From Naumovozyma dairenensis CBS 421 (taxonomy: Eukaryota > Ascomycota > Saccharomycetes > Saccharomycetales > Saccharomycetaceae): 64,000 nucleotides of DNA. The translations under genes and the position numbers were made by a program. The notes beneath the pieces were generated by a model. That model worked only from the letters and a program-made list of their open reading frames with translations. It had not been told where the DNA came from and searched no databases. The stretch lies in NCBI RefSeq assembly GCF_000227115.2, contig NC_016488.1, forward strand, positions 124,001 to 188,000, read 5' to 3'. This document shows, in pieces, positions 21,016 to 31,560 of this stretch (positions are counted from its first letter, which is position 1; every line of letters starts with the position of its first letter).

Positions 21016-24000
21016 ATGCGTACTAATAGTAATAACAATACAAAAACCTCATATAACGGTAATATGTCAGATTTACCCGATATAATAGAACCGGGTATCA
21101 CTATACCAATCTATTCTGAAGATTTTCCAGATAGAACTCTAACCTCAAAGGATTCTAAAAGTAGTCCTAATTCCAAAGACAAAGACAGAGACAGGGACAA
21201 AGAGAAAAATTCCCAGGATGAAGGAGAGAAGATTGATATTTCAAAAGCTCCTAATAAACTAGGATCTTATAGATCCAAAGCAGGTAAATTTTCTAATACA
21301 TTGAGTAATTTCTTACCTTCTATTAGTGCGAAATTACATCATTCGAAGAAATTTGATAGTATAGATAACAGTAAGAAAGGTACCCCTATTACTTATTCAT
21401 CTTCAAGTAATACCGATAGTACTCTATCTACCGAGGTCCATAATATGAATCATAGTAGTATTTTTGATGAGAAAAACTCAACTTCTAATTCGAATTCTCC
21501 GTCAAATATACTGGAATCTCTAGAAAATGAGCAGAAGAAAAGTAACGATATGGTACAATCAAAAACTGATTACTCATTTACTACTCAAAACGATTCATAC
21601 ACTTTTAACATTCTACCAACTATGACGTCACAAAGTGGTTCAAGGCCAAGGAATAATACCATATCCTCTCAGTTCACTGATATATCTTCAATTCCAGGGA
21701 ATTTGACTCTTTGGCCGTCAAATCACTCGGCAAACAATAACAATAACAACAATAATCCAATGACTCCAATAAAATTGGATTCTAATAACAACTTCAATAA
21801 ACCGGATGATTCTTCTTCCTATTTTGGTCCCTTAATGCGGTCAATGACTAATGAATTAGTTGATACAAGTAATGAAACTTTTAATATAACTAAAAATAAC
21901 TCTAATACCTTGAACCTTAATGCTCCTTCAATTGACATCCCAAATAGAAGGAGAGCGCAATCAACTACATTGAATATGTTCAATGATCCTAACAAATTTA
22001 CAAATGTTCCAAATTTATCACGTCCCCGTGCTACTTCAAACTTTATTCCAAATCCGATCACAACCCCTGATTTACCACTAATTCAAGATAATATCGATCC
22101 ATCTTCAATCAGTTGGATTACTACCAGTACAATGGTGCCCCAAATATATCAAGTGAACACTTTATTACCTACTAATACACTATTATTTTCAAATATCCTT
22201 CCAATCCAACCATTGTCACAATTGCAACAACAACAAAAACAACAACATATACCAAGAAATTTAGCAAGTACATCATTAGCGACTATCTGTTCTAGATTTG
22301 GTCGCATCATATCGTCAAGAACTCTGAAAGGAATGGACATGGCATTAATCGAATTTGAGTCGATAGATTCTGCAATCACATGTCTGGAGGCCCTACAAGG
22401 GAACGAAATATCTGCAATTGGGTTACCAACAACTATTACTTTTGCTAAAATCTTACCAATCTACGATAATACTCAAAAGTTTAGTAACTATAATAAGAAC
22501 ACTAATAAAGCAAGAAATCAAGTCCCACAAGTAATGATATCCTCATCTTCTCCTCCAGAAAAGAACAATATGAATCAATCTCTATTACAAGAGCAACTAT
22601 ATAAGAGTTCGAACCTGCAATACTTGCCACAGTCGCAACAACAACAGCAGTATCCAATGTTTAACTCACAATTTCAAAGTTCAAATGGTCTACCACAAAA
22701 CAATCTAGGCCCACAATTGACTCGTATGTCATCAAATCCAAATGCATCATCACCTATTCAAATAACTGCTGTTGAAAAGGATGTTTGTCCGTTTACTTTA
22801 CCCCCACCATCATTTAACTCTCAGCAGGAGACGTTCTATTCAATCTTGAACTCTTTTAACCTTAAATATGACAAAATTCAAGTTAGTCATATAATTGCAA
22901 ATTCCATCGATAGTGCTGATATTTCCCAAAAAAATAAGACGATGAAGGCACCTGATACGTCCAATTTTGGACCAACTCCAACTCCAACTAAAATGAGAAG
23001 ATTCGATACTCCCAAATTACGTGAAATAAGAAAAAACATTGATTCCAATTCATTAACCAATTTAGAAATTGAACAACTGGCCATTGCTATGTTAAATGAA
23101 ATACCTGAATTAAGTTCAGATTATTTAGGTAACACCATAGTTCAAAAATTATATGATAACTCATCAGATGTAATTAGAATCATGATCTTAAGAGAAATTA
23201 ATAAATTTTTAACATCAATTGGTGTACATAAAAATGGTACCTGGGTTTGTCAAAAAATTGTTAAACTAGCAAGAACTCCAAAACAAATTCAACTAATCAC
23301 TTTAGGAGTCCAAGATTATTGTACTTCATTATTCAATGATCAATTTGGTAATTATGTTATTCAAGGTGTCTTAAAATTCGGATTCCCATGGAACAATTTT
23401 ATATTTGAGAATATTATTGAGAATTTTTGGACTATCGTTCAAAATAGATACGGCGCTCGTGCTATTAGAGCTTGTTTAGAATCTCAAGACATTATTACTC
23501 CTGAACAAACTTTAACTTTAAGTTCATTGATCATATTGTACGCTGAATATTTGATAACCAATAATAATGGTACTCTTTTAATTACATGGTTCCTGGATAC
23601 GTGTACGCTATCAAATAGATTCGAAATCTTAACGAAGAAATTGGTACTCTCCTTAGGTAAATTATGTTGTCATAAATTAGGTTCTTTGACAATTTTGAAA
23701 TTATTGAATTATCGCGGTGCTGAAAGTGAAATTATAAGAAATTTAATCCTGGAACCAATATTTGGAACGATACATGATGATAATGAAGACCATTCTGCTG
23801 TTATTACTTCAGATGATGAAAATGATGAAAATGTGAAACATGAACATGCTCGCACAAAATTGCTATTGACAACACTTCTAAATGATTCAAACTATGGTCC
23901 AACTTTTGTCTACAAAGTATTAACGTCAAGAATATTTGAGGGCTCGCAAAGACAACACATCATTGCTCAAATCCGCACCATATTAATTGAAACAAAACCA

Positions 24001-24705
24001 ATTCAACAACATCGTCGTTTAATGGAGGAAGTTGGTCTTGTAAATATAGGTCCCCAAGGCTATCAAACAAAATCCCATAAATCGATTGGCCATATTTTCA
24101 ATCAAGATAGATCAAGGTTAAATAGAACATCCTCCATTTCCAGTAACAGGAGCTCAAATTTTGTTATTCAAAGTCCGCAGAGGAATCAACCATTACAACA
24201 GCAATATAATCAACAAATTCAGCACACAATTCCTCAAAGTTATCCGAATCCTCTCATACCTCCTCCTCCCTTAACACAACCAATACCATCCTCCAATAGC
24301 ATTGGATATTATAACCAAAACCCAAATATGGGAATGAATCCAAGTATAAATATGAATATAAACCCTAACATGAATATGAACTTGGGAATGGATCCCAATA
24401 TAACCAGGAATATCAATACAAATTTAGCCTTATATTCAATGAATTTCAATGCTAATGGCTATAATAATAATGACAGTACTTTTATGAATAACATGAACAA
24501 TCCAAACAATAATAACAATAGTAATATTGCTGCTAATATCATTAACGACTTTCCTAATGGCCTGAATTATGAGATGGCAAATTTGACTAACACAACAACA
24601 CTATCATTACCTAACAGTGGCTCAAATGTTTTAAACCGCACATTAAGCAATGCCACAACAGATACCAATACTACAAGATTTGGTACTGGCACACACAATT
24701 TTTAG
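21016..24705 (+). CDS. JSN1: Jsn1, Puf-family RNA-binding protein
   Basis: 1229 residues. The N-terminus carries the Jsn1-type blocks EPGITIPIYSEDF (about 25-38) and LGSYRSKAGKFSNTLSNFLP (about 81-100). An RRM spans about 418-490 (STSLATICSRFGRI...MALIEFES). The Pumilio repeats cover about 688-1000 (LSSDYLGNTIVQKL, DQFGNYVIQGVLKFGFPW, QNRYGARAIRACLE). The C-terminal 230 residues are Asn/Met/Pro-rich low complexity, with NMNMN-type runs. Jsn1 (Puf1) binds mRNAs of membrane and mitochondrial proteins and links Arp2/3 to mitochondria. PUF2 is the WGD sister; the N-terminal blocks and the divergent BUD4 favour JSN1. Downstream TIF5 is convergent, the PUF2-side arrangement of S. cerevisiae. Confidence 0.9.
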   Translation: MRTNSNNNTKTSYNGNMSDLPDIIEPGITIPIYSEDFPDRTLTSKDSKSSPNSKDKDRDRDKEKNSQDEGEKIDISKAPNKLGSYRSKAGKFSNTLSNFLPSISAKLHHSKKFDSIDNSKKGTPITYSSSSNTDSTLSTEVHNMNHSSIFDEKNSTSNSNSPSNILESLENEQKKSNDMVQSKTDYSFTTQNDSYTFNILPTMTSQSGSRPRNNTISSQFTDISSIPGNLTLWPSNHSANNNNNNNNPMTPIKLDSNNNFNKPDDSSSYFGPLMRSMTNELVDTSNETFNITKNNSNTLNLNAPSIDIPNRRRAQSTTLNMFNDPNKFTNVPNLSRPRATSNFIPNPITTPDLPLIQDNIDPSSISWITTSTMVPQIYQVNTLLPTNTLLFSNILPIQPLSQLQQQQKQQHIPRNLASTSLATICSRFGRIISSRTLKGMDMALIEFESIDSAITCLEALQGNEISAIGLPTTITFAKILPIYDNTQKFSNYNKNTNKARNQVPQVMISSSSPPEKNNMNQSLLQEQLYKSSNLQYLPQSQQQQQYPMFNSQFQSSNGLPQNNLGPQLTRMSSNPNASSPIQITAVEKDVCPFTLPPPSFNSQQETFYSILNSFNLKYDKIQVSHIIANSIDSADISQKNKTMKAPDTSNFGPTPTPTKMRRFDTPKLREIRKNIDSNSLTNLEIEQLAIAMLNEIPELSSDYLGNTIVQKLYDNSSDVIRIMILREINKFLTSIGVHKNGTWVCQKIVKLARTPKQIQLITLGVQDYCTSLFNDQFGNYVIQGVLKFGFPWNNFIFENIIENFWTIVQNRYGARAIRACLESQDIITPEQTLTLSSLIILYAEYLITNNNGTLLITWFLDTCTLSNRFEILTKKLVLSLGKLCCHKLGSLTILKLLNYRGAESEIIRNLILEPIFGTIHDDNEDHSAVITSDDENDENVKHEHARTKLLLTTLLNDSNYGPTFVYKVLTSRIFEGSQRQHIIAQIRTILIETKPIQQHRRLMEEVGLVNIGPQGYQTKSHKSIGHIFNQDRSRLNRTSSISSNRSSNFVIQSPQRNQPLQQQYNQQIQHTIPQSYPNPLIPPPPLTQPIPSSNSIGYYNQNPNMGMNPSINMNINPNMNMNLGMDPNITRNINTNLALYSMNFNANGYNNNDSTFMNNMNNPNNNNNSNIAANIINDFPNGLNYEMANLTNTTTLSLPNSGSNVLNRTLSNATTDTNTTRFGTGTHNF

Positions 24706-25333
24706 TAGAATGATTTACTTTCTCCCTTTTAATATCAGCATTTTCCATGACAGAGATTTTCGATGATACAAACAAACTCACACACTAATGAATAATAACA
24801 ATAATAAGATAGCTTTTAGGTAGGAACCTTTCCTGTCTTTCTCCGTTTCTCATTCTTTGTTTTCCTTTACAACTTTAAATTTTTTTTTTTCTCTTATAAA
24901 TTCCCATGCATAACGATCTTAAAAAATCATACGACTAAAACGTTGATTTATTCATCTATTTATTTTATTTCCCTACCTTATGACTCATGTTGTATATACC
25001 TTCAGCTGTTAATATTTAATTTTATATACCTTAATACTATATCCTTATAATGAAAAATTGGATTTTTTTAGAGAGATTTCCTAAAGAGGATGCCTTTTCT
25101 ACGAATTGGAAAAGATTGGAACAGTGCTGATGTCATTGATTTTTTAGTATTCTATTTATTATAATGGAAAAGCTATCAAACAATTTTTAATTAAATATAC
25201 ATGTATAAGAATTTATATTCTTGTTTTACTTACTTCAGTTGTTCTGTTTTGTGGTGCTTGATGGATGAGTATTTAAGGGTTTTTTTATAATATTTTGTAT
25301 TTGTTTTTTCTTTAGGTATTTTCAATGCAATAA
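24706..25333. other. Convergent intergenic region JSN1/TIF5
   Basis: 628 bases of AT-rich 3' sequence with TA-rich processing-signal-like runs. No gene seen. Confidence 0.6.
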
Positions 25334-26533
25334 CTATTCTTCATCAGATTCTTCATCTTCACTTTCAGCATTTTGTAACCAAACAATGAATGGCTTTGCT
25401 GCTCTACGAACCTTTTTGGAGACTTCTTTTGGAACAAATTTTTTTGAAGTCTTTGTACCGAATCTCATAATTTCCTCTTCAGAAATGATATCATTATTAT
25501 ACAATTGAACTAAAATTTTAGGTAATTGTGGAATCAAATCTTTATGTTCCAAACCTAAGAATCTTTCAATACCACCAAGGAAATTCTTTTCAAATTCAGG
25601 TTCAACGAAAACTTTAGTGAAGAAAGCCGCATGTTGAGCAATTTCATCCACTATACCTTCGTCAAATAAAGATTGTGCAAGGACGGCACCAATCTTTGGA
25701 TCATTCAAAATATTCAGTTCTACAGCCTTCTTATACAACTCCACATCTGATGGTAATTCTTCATCTTTTAGGATCCATTCACCATATTCATCTAATTTAG
25801 ATAAACTGGCATCGATGACACCAGAATTAACTTGTAATTCCTTAGCACGCTTCCTAATAGCTTCTTCAGACATATCAACAGCCCAGTCATCATCTTTTAC
25901 CTCGATATCTTGTAACGTCTTAGCAGCAGCATGAATTTGACGAGCTAACTCATCTTCATCTTCATGATCACCTGTATCAGTAGATGCGGATGCATCACCT
26001 GATTTCCCCTGAGCGATATCACTAATGGAAACACCACCACCACGAACGTTTGCAGATGCAGTGGCAGCTTTCTTTTTATTACCTTGGTTCATTGATTCTG
26101 GTGGATTCTTCAAGATGAATGAAGATAATTTATGTCTTAAATCCATTGGAGTTCTCTTACCACATGCTTTACAATCTCTCACTAAGTCACTATCTTTAGT
26201 GATGATAATTTCAGTTTCTGGATTCTTACAACTACCACAAAGAACAAATCTATTAATGAACCCATCAAGGACATCTTGTAATTTGGCAGGTTCATGAACA
26301 CCGTTAACTAAATAACGATCTTTATCAACAGAGATGGAGGTTTGAGCACCTAATTCGAAACCGAAATATTTGACTAAGTATGGAGTTGGTCTATTTAAAG
26401 CACGAGCTACATCTGCAACATTCAAAAGGGCAGTCTTGATACCGTTACCTCTACCTTCCACTTTGGCTTGAATTGGAGGCATCTTATAACGGTAGAATGG
26501 ATCATGGTTATCTCTACAAATGTTGATGGACAT
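25334..26533 (-). CDS. TIF5: Translation initiation factor eIF5
   Basis: 399 residues. eIF5 is the GTPase-activating protein for eIF2 in the 43S preinitiation complex and also a GDI. The arginine finger Arg15 is present (DPFYRYKMP). The N-terminal domain has a zinc ribbon with Cys99, Cys102, Cys121 and Cys124. A charged Gly/Ala/Ser-rich linker (about 150-240) leads to the C-terminal HEAT/W2 domain (about 245-399), which ends in acidic and aromatic AA boxes (FIVWLQNAESEDEESDEE) that bind eIF2beta and eIF3. Corresponds to YPR041W, convergent with the Puf gene as in S. cerevisiae. Confidence 0.97.
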   Translation of the reverse strand: MSINICRDNHDPFYRYKMPPIQAKVEGRGNGIKTALLNVADVARALNRPTPYLVKYFGFELGAQTSISVDKDRYLVNGVHEPAKLQDVLDGFINRFVLCGSCKNPETEIIITKDSDLVRDCKACGKRTPMDLRHKLSSFILKNPPESMNQGNKKKAATASANVRGGGVSISDIAQGKSGDASASTDTGDHEDEDELARQIHAAAKTLQDIEVKDDDWAVDMSEEAIRKRAKELQVNSGVIDASLSKLDEYGEWILKDEELPSDVELYKKAVELNILNDPKIGAVLAQSLFDEGIVDEIAQHAAFFTKVFVEPEFEKNFLGGIERFLGLEHKDLIPQLPKILVQLYNNDIISEEEIMRFGTKTSKKFVPKEVSKKVRRAAKPFIVWLQNAESEDEESDEE

Positions 26534-26940
26534 TTTGGGGTCAGTGGTTTCTTGTGTTTTTATTCTTTTGAGGTTTGAATATCGAATTTGGATGTAGTAA
26601 TAATATAATAATACTAATAACCTTGCTCACCTTAACTTGCCTATGTGGTTGGATAGTACACCTTCTTGTTATCCAGCTGTATCTTGTTCTTGTTCTTTAT
26701 ATTTTACACTTTTGGAAAATTTTTCAATTTTGATTTTCGTAAGTGAGGATTTGGGAATTTGACAGAAAACTATCAACATATGTGAAGGTTAGAGGTAAAA
26801 GGTGAGAACAATTGAAAACGGAAGAAGCAGCAGAAAAAGAAGACGAGAACGAACGAATTGACAGTATATCTATTGGATAGATTCTCTGTGTCAATTATCT
26901 TGAGAATACATTCAAAATTACAATCCAGAGACTTTAACGA
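26534..26940. promoter_or_regulatory. Divergent promoter TIF5/EMC2
   Basis: 407 bases between divergent genes; no factor site recognised with confidence. Confidence 0.5.
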
Positions 26941-27948
26941 ATGATGCAAAAGGATAGTGTTAGAGAAAAGCTACTAACCATTATGGTTAGTAAATCATAC
27001 ACACAGTTACCACCAAAGGAATTGATTGAATTGTATTCTGAAATGAAAAATTATTTAGCAATTGGGGACTCTCATTTATCCGAATCTAATGGATTATCAT
27101 TGACGGAGATGTTATTTTACGTTTGTGTATATTTAAGCAAAGATGTGGAGGCTCAAATACATTTTAATGCATTAAGGGATCGATTTGGAGAATCATCTCC
27201 TAAATTACAAATCATGAAGGCGACCTTGTTACAAATTAATCAGAATGATGATGTGGCCATTCAATATTTGGAAAGTTTGATTAATCGACAATTAGAATTT
27301 GAGTCAGATACAACTAGTTATACTATGGTTATGAAGAAATTAATATCAATAAAAATTCAACCATTTATGGTTAGTAGTTCCAGTAAGAAAGGCAAAGATG
27401 AAGAGAAGGACAAAGGTAAAGTGATAAATGAACTATTAAAATTGGTGGATAAATTCCCATTAGATCCAGAAACTTGGTGGTTTATGGGAGAGGTTTATTT
27501 CCAATTAAAGGATTATCATAAGGCTAAATATTGCTTTGAAGAAATATTAATAATAATGCCATTTAACTACGAAGCTTTTGCTAGATTATCTGAGGTATTA
27601 TATTATCAAGCTTTAACCATAACCAATATGAATTCCAGTTCTAGGAAGTTATCAGAATATAATGACCTTTTGGAAAAATCATTGCAAAATGCATTAAGAA
27701 GTGTAGAGATTAGTGAATATTATATCAAGGGCTGGATAATGGCTTATAAGACCACTCAGCTAATCGTTAATGGAAACAACCAGCAGCAGCAACACCAGCA
27801 ACAAAATAAAACGAATAATGATAAATTGGAAAATAGAAAGAAAAAATTAGAGGTACTTAATTTATCTAAGGCCAAACTACAAGAAATCTCTTCCAAGACA
27901 TCAGTTGAACAAGATAAAATAACAATCGAATATGTACTACGTTCGTGA
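26941..27948 (+). CDS. EMC2: ER membrane complex subunit 2
   Basis: 335 residues (two adjacent Met codons at the start) against about 292 in S. cerevisiae Emc2 (YJR088C). It is a soluble TPR scaffold on the cytosolic side of the EMC insertase for tail-anchored and multipass proteins. TPR motifs are clear at about 175-225 (DPETWWFMGEVYFQLKDYHK, followed by a repeat with FNYEAFARLSEVLYYQA), with an earlier repeat at about 85-115. Extra length comes from a Lys/Asp/Glu insertion (about 145-158) and a Gln/Asn tract (about 280-300). EMC2 lies near JSN1 in S. cerevisiae too, but with BIR1 and GRR1 between. Confidence 0.9.
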   Translation: MMQKDSVREKLLTIMVSKSYTQLPPKELIELYSEMKNYLAIGDSHLSESNGLSLTEMLFYVCVYLSKDVEAQIHFNALRDRFGESSPKLQIMKATLLQINQNDDVAIQYLESLINRQLEFESDTTSYTMVMKKLISIKIQPFMVSSSSKKGKDEEKDKGKVINELLKLVDKFPLDPETWWFMGEVYFQLKDYHKAKYCFEEILIIMPFNYEAFARLSEVLYYQALTITNMNSSSRKLSEYNDLLEKSLQNALRSVEISEYYIKGWIMAYKTTQLIVNGNNQQQQHQQQNKTNNDKLENRKKKLEVLNLSKAKLQEISSKTSVEQDKITIEYVLRS

Positions 27949-29126
27949 ACTCTAAAAAAGCTCAGCTATGTTCGATAATTTTATAATTGAATATGTATGT
28001 CTGTATGATACGACTAGTGACGAATGCGAAACCTTTCATTGCCTTAAATAGAAACACAACTGAACTGCTTCTGATATGTACTACTACGTATAAAAAACCA
28101 ATTATCCTCATTCTCAAATAATATTTCACTGAATCAATGTGTACGTATTTGGGGGGGCTTTATAAACAGAGAGTTCTGTTCAAAAATTCTCGTTCTTGTA
28201 TGGAAAGTATGGTGCTTGCAGTTTCCATAATAAACCATGGATACTTCACACTTCACCTGTGATTTACAAATATATGTATAAAAACCGTTTTCTAATACGA
28301 ACTATATTATGGAGGCGGAGAAGAAAACCACCATATCGTTCAGCCCCTGTCACAAAATACTAAATTCGATTACTACGACAGGAACTTGTCAGAATATAAG
28401 TAACCATTATTCATATGGCAGATAATTCGTATATATTTTCAAGTTATGCATGTAGAGTATAGGAAACAGACGAATGGCAGTGGCTCTACCTACATATGTA
28501 CGTACACATGCCTTTTAATTCTCCATTGTGTTAGGACGTATTTAGTATGTATTTATGCCAAGAGGACTGACTATACTGTATGTATGTACACATTGGCAGA
28601 TTGGCAGATTGGCAGCGAGATCAGCTTCTTAATTTCCGCGGAAGACGGACCGACGGACGGTGTTAAAAACGGACATAAAGAAGAAGGAAAAGGATCGCGG
28701 GGTTACCCCGGAGTGTAGAGATCCGAGATGGTGCCAAGAAATTTTTCACTTTGGAAATTTTTCACTCTTTTGAGGGATAAGATTATAGTATAGCACATTG
28801 AGCTCTCTTGAGGTAACTTTGGTCCTTTTTTCTTAAAAGGGAACAAATAACCATGCATTTATGTATGTATGTATGTATGTATGTATGTATGACCGTTCCT
28901 CTCTTTTTCATTAGACTTATTCGAAATACTGTGTGCTCATGTATTCGTCGTTGAAATTATTGATCAAAAAAACAATAGTATATTTGTAACAGAGATGGTT
29001 GGTTGCCTAGTAGCATCACTATTAACATTATAACAAACCCTCTCATATTAATAAATAATTAACGAAAAACATTCCCCTACTATATAATTGACAGAAACAC
29101 AATTCAAACGGTAAAAAAAAAAATAG
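27949..29126. other. Intergenic region with microsatellites
   Basis: 1.2 kb without a supportable gene. It contains a TTGGCAGA repeat (about 28592-28616), a GACGGACC-type repeat (28644-28662) and a GTAT tetranucleotide tract (28860-28890). The ORF at 28446-28718 is composed largely of these repeats and is not called. Confidence 0.55.
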
Positions 29127-29234
29127 TCAAAAGTTGATCTAGGGGCGGCAATTTACATTGCTATCAAACCAATTTTAAAAATTTACACAATCATCCTAGT
29201 TGGATACTTAATTGCCAAATTCGATATTGTAACC

Positions 29235-31040
29235 ATGGAGACAGCTCGTGGTATATCTAACATGGTAGTCAACGCAATCTTGCCCTGTTTAACATTTAAT
29301 AAAATCGTTACAAGTATATCATGGAAGGATATAAAGGAAATCGGTGTCATCGTATTATCAGCCATATTATTATTCTCAATTGGTGGAGCATGTTCCATGA
29401 TTACAAATTATACTACTCCGGTTCCAAAGAAATGGTTCTGGGGTCTTCTATTCGCAGGAATATTCCCTAATATCTCTGATTTACCAATCGCTTATCTACA
29501 AAGTATGGGGAATGGTACCATTTTTACTGAAGAACAATCTGAAAAAGGTGTCGCATTTTGTTGTATCTTTTTGTTCACTCAAAGTTTCTTAATGATGAAT
29601 TTTGGTATGTGGAGAATAGTGGGTTTAGATTTTACAGAAAGAGGTAAGAAAAAAGACAACGATATCGAAAAGGGTACATCCACACCAACTACACATAAAA
29701 CGGACTTTGAGAAAGTTCATGATGATTTAAATAATGATGCTAAAATTGATACTCCTAATAACGTTAAAGTGGGCAAATCTTCACATATGGAATATGATCG
29801 TATGACTGGTTCCCTTGCTAATAGTTTGAGTGATCAAGTCTCGGAAGAGGCACTAAGTGAAGTAAGTACCGATGAAGTGTTATCAGATGATGATGGTAAT
29901 ACTGAGGGCCATACTAATAATTATTACGTTCAAAAATATTTCAGTGATGATGACTCTTCAGGAGGAGAAAAAATACCCGGTATGCCTAATGCATATTTAA
30001 GAAATGTCAGAAATGGTGATTCTGGTTCTAATTCTAATTCATACAAAGTTTCTAAAATTATTTCATCACCAAGTATATTAGAAACAATTGGGATTCGAGA
30101 GGTTCCTTATAAAAGTCGTCATTATACAACAAGAAACTTAAACAATCGAAGTAGTAACAAAAATTTAAGAAGAAGAAGAAGGAGGTTAACAATGGATGAT
30201 ATGATTGCTGAATATAGTGCGGTTGATAAGATGAAGCAAGGAGACCTTGACTTATCAAGACCGTTATCATTGATTGAAGATATAGGTGAAACAAATACGT
30301 CAATTGGCCTTGTAGGAGGACGTCACTTGGATGATGAAGCTGATGACGAGAATTATGGAAGAGTAATTACCTCACATAGTGATAATGGTAACATTGAAAC
30401 ACATCCTTCTAAATATGAAACATTCAAAAGAAACTTTAATGAATTTATTAAGAAACATAACTTGGGTTGGGTAACATATTTTTTAATTAATTGTTTTAGA
30501 CCAGCATCACTAGGAGCATTATTAGGTATAATTTGTGCCTTAATTCCTTGGCTAAAGGCTTTATTCGTCCATACATATGTTCATGTCCATCAAGCCCCCG
30601 ATGGGGAACCAGTATTAAACTTTTTGATGGATTTCACATCATATATTGGTAATGCCTGTATCCCATTGGGACTGTTAATGTTAGGAGGTACATTGGCACG
30701 TTTAAAGATTACTACGTTACCAAAGGGGTTCATTAGATCTGCAATTTTAATGACACTTTTTAGATTAGTTGTTATTCCAATTATTGGCGTAGCATGGGCA
30801 AATAAACTTTACGATATTAATTGGCTAGAGACTGACATTAGTAAGTTTGCTGTTATATTAACTTTTGCTATGCCTAATGCTACTGCGCAAGTGTATTTTA
30901 CAGCATTCTATACTCCAACTGATGGATCACATCTACAATTGGACTGTCTTTCAGTGTTCTTTTTGATTCAGTATATGATATTGTTCATTACTTTATCAAT
31001 TGTTTTGACATACACTTTGAAAGTCGATTTAAAAGTTTAA
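29235..31040 (+). CDS. Auxin-efflux-carrier-like transporter (ECM3/YNL095C family), 5' end disrupted
   Basis: 601 residues from the first available ATG. Membrane bundles at about 1-135 and 408-601 flank a long acidic/Ser-rich cytosolic loop, the layout of the yeast Ecm3/YNL095C proteins of the AEC family (ER or vacuolar membrane transporters of unknown substrate). Conserved segments: SNMVVNAILPCLTFNKIV, GLLFAGIFPNISDLPIAYLQ, FLMDFTSYIGNACIPLGLL. Family members have about 35 more N-terminal residues including the first helix; these are encoded here in frame upstream (29127-29234, with AAIYIAIKPILKIYTI) but begin right after an in-frame TAG (29124-29126) with no ATG. I read this as a one-base insertion in the start codon, or a sequence error. 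I lean to YNL095C over ECM3. Confidence 0.85.
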   Translation: METARGISNMVVNAILPCLTFNKIVTSISWKDIKEIGVIVLSAILLFSIGGACSMITNYTTPVPKKWFWGLLFAGIFPNISDLPIAYLQSMGNGTIFTEEQSEKGVAFCCIFLFTQSFLMMNFGMWRIVGLDFTERGKKKDNDIEKGTSTPTTHKTDFEKVHDDLNNDAKIDTPNNVKVGKSSHMEYDRMTGSLANSLSDQVSEEALSEVSTDEVLSDDDGNTEGHTNNYYVQKYFSDDDSSGGEKIPGMPNAYLRNVRNGDSGSNSNSYKVSKIISSPSILETIGIREVPYKSRHYTTRNLNNRSSNKNLRRRRRRLTMDDMIAEYSAVDKMKQGDLDLSRPLSLIEDIGETNTSIGLVGGRHLDDEADDENYGRVITSHSDNGNIETHPSKYETFKRNFNEFIKKHNLGWVTYFLINCFRPASLGALLGIICALIPWLKALFVHTYVHVHQAPDGEPVLNFLMDFTSYIGNACIPLGLLMLGGTLARLKITTLPKGFIRSAILMTLFRLVVIPIIGVAWANKLYDINWLETDISKFAVILTFAMPNATAQVYFTAFYTPTDGSHLQLDCLSVFFLIQYMILFITLSIVLTYTLKVDLKV

Positions 31041-31560
31041 CATTGATTAGCATGTGCCAATAACTTGTAAGGAGCTCTTATATCTATATATACTTAATCT
31101 ATAAATGCGACTTTAATAAGAATATGGACAGTAGTTCTTCAGGTGTATGTACTCATGCCTTATGACCCATACATATTTCTCACCAGTTGCTTTTGAGTCA
31201 TCAGACTGTAAAGAAGCCTGTTGCCTTATAGACTGGTAAGGCTCTTAACCTGTCTCTGATCTAGGAACCTACGTCAGTGTACCTAACTAAGGTATTGGTG
31301 GAGTGATTGCCTCATAATGTACGGTACAGAAGTGCATTCATACATCCACTAGCTGGCGTATTAAATGGTGACATATTGGGTCATAATGTCAAGTGACTTG
31401 TCTTATTTTATGTAGATCTAATGAATTTAGCATTATATTAATTTCCAGTAGCAATGACTTGTCATATTATAAACACATAAGATTATCCATATATATATTC
31501 GTAACGTTGCATAACAATAATTATGATACTGTTTTAAAAGACATGACAGTGTATGGTCTT
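31041..31560. other. Convergent intergenic region
   Basis: 520 bases between the carrier gene and the aldo-keto reductase; no gene seen. Confidence 0.55.

Noticed and set aside
28446..28718. 90-codon ORF
   Set aside because: Built largely from short tandem repeats; composition and position fit intergenic DNA.
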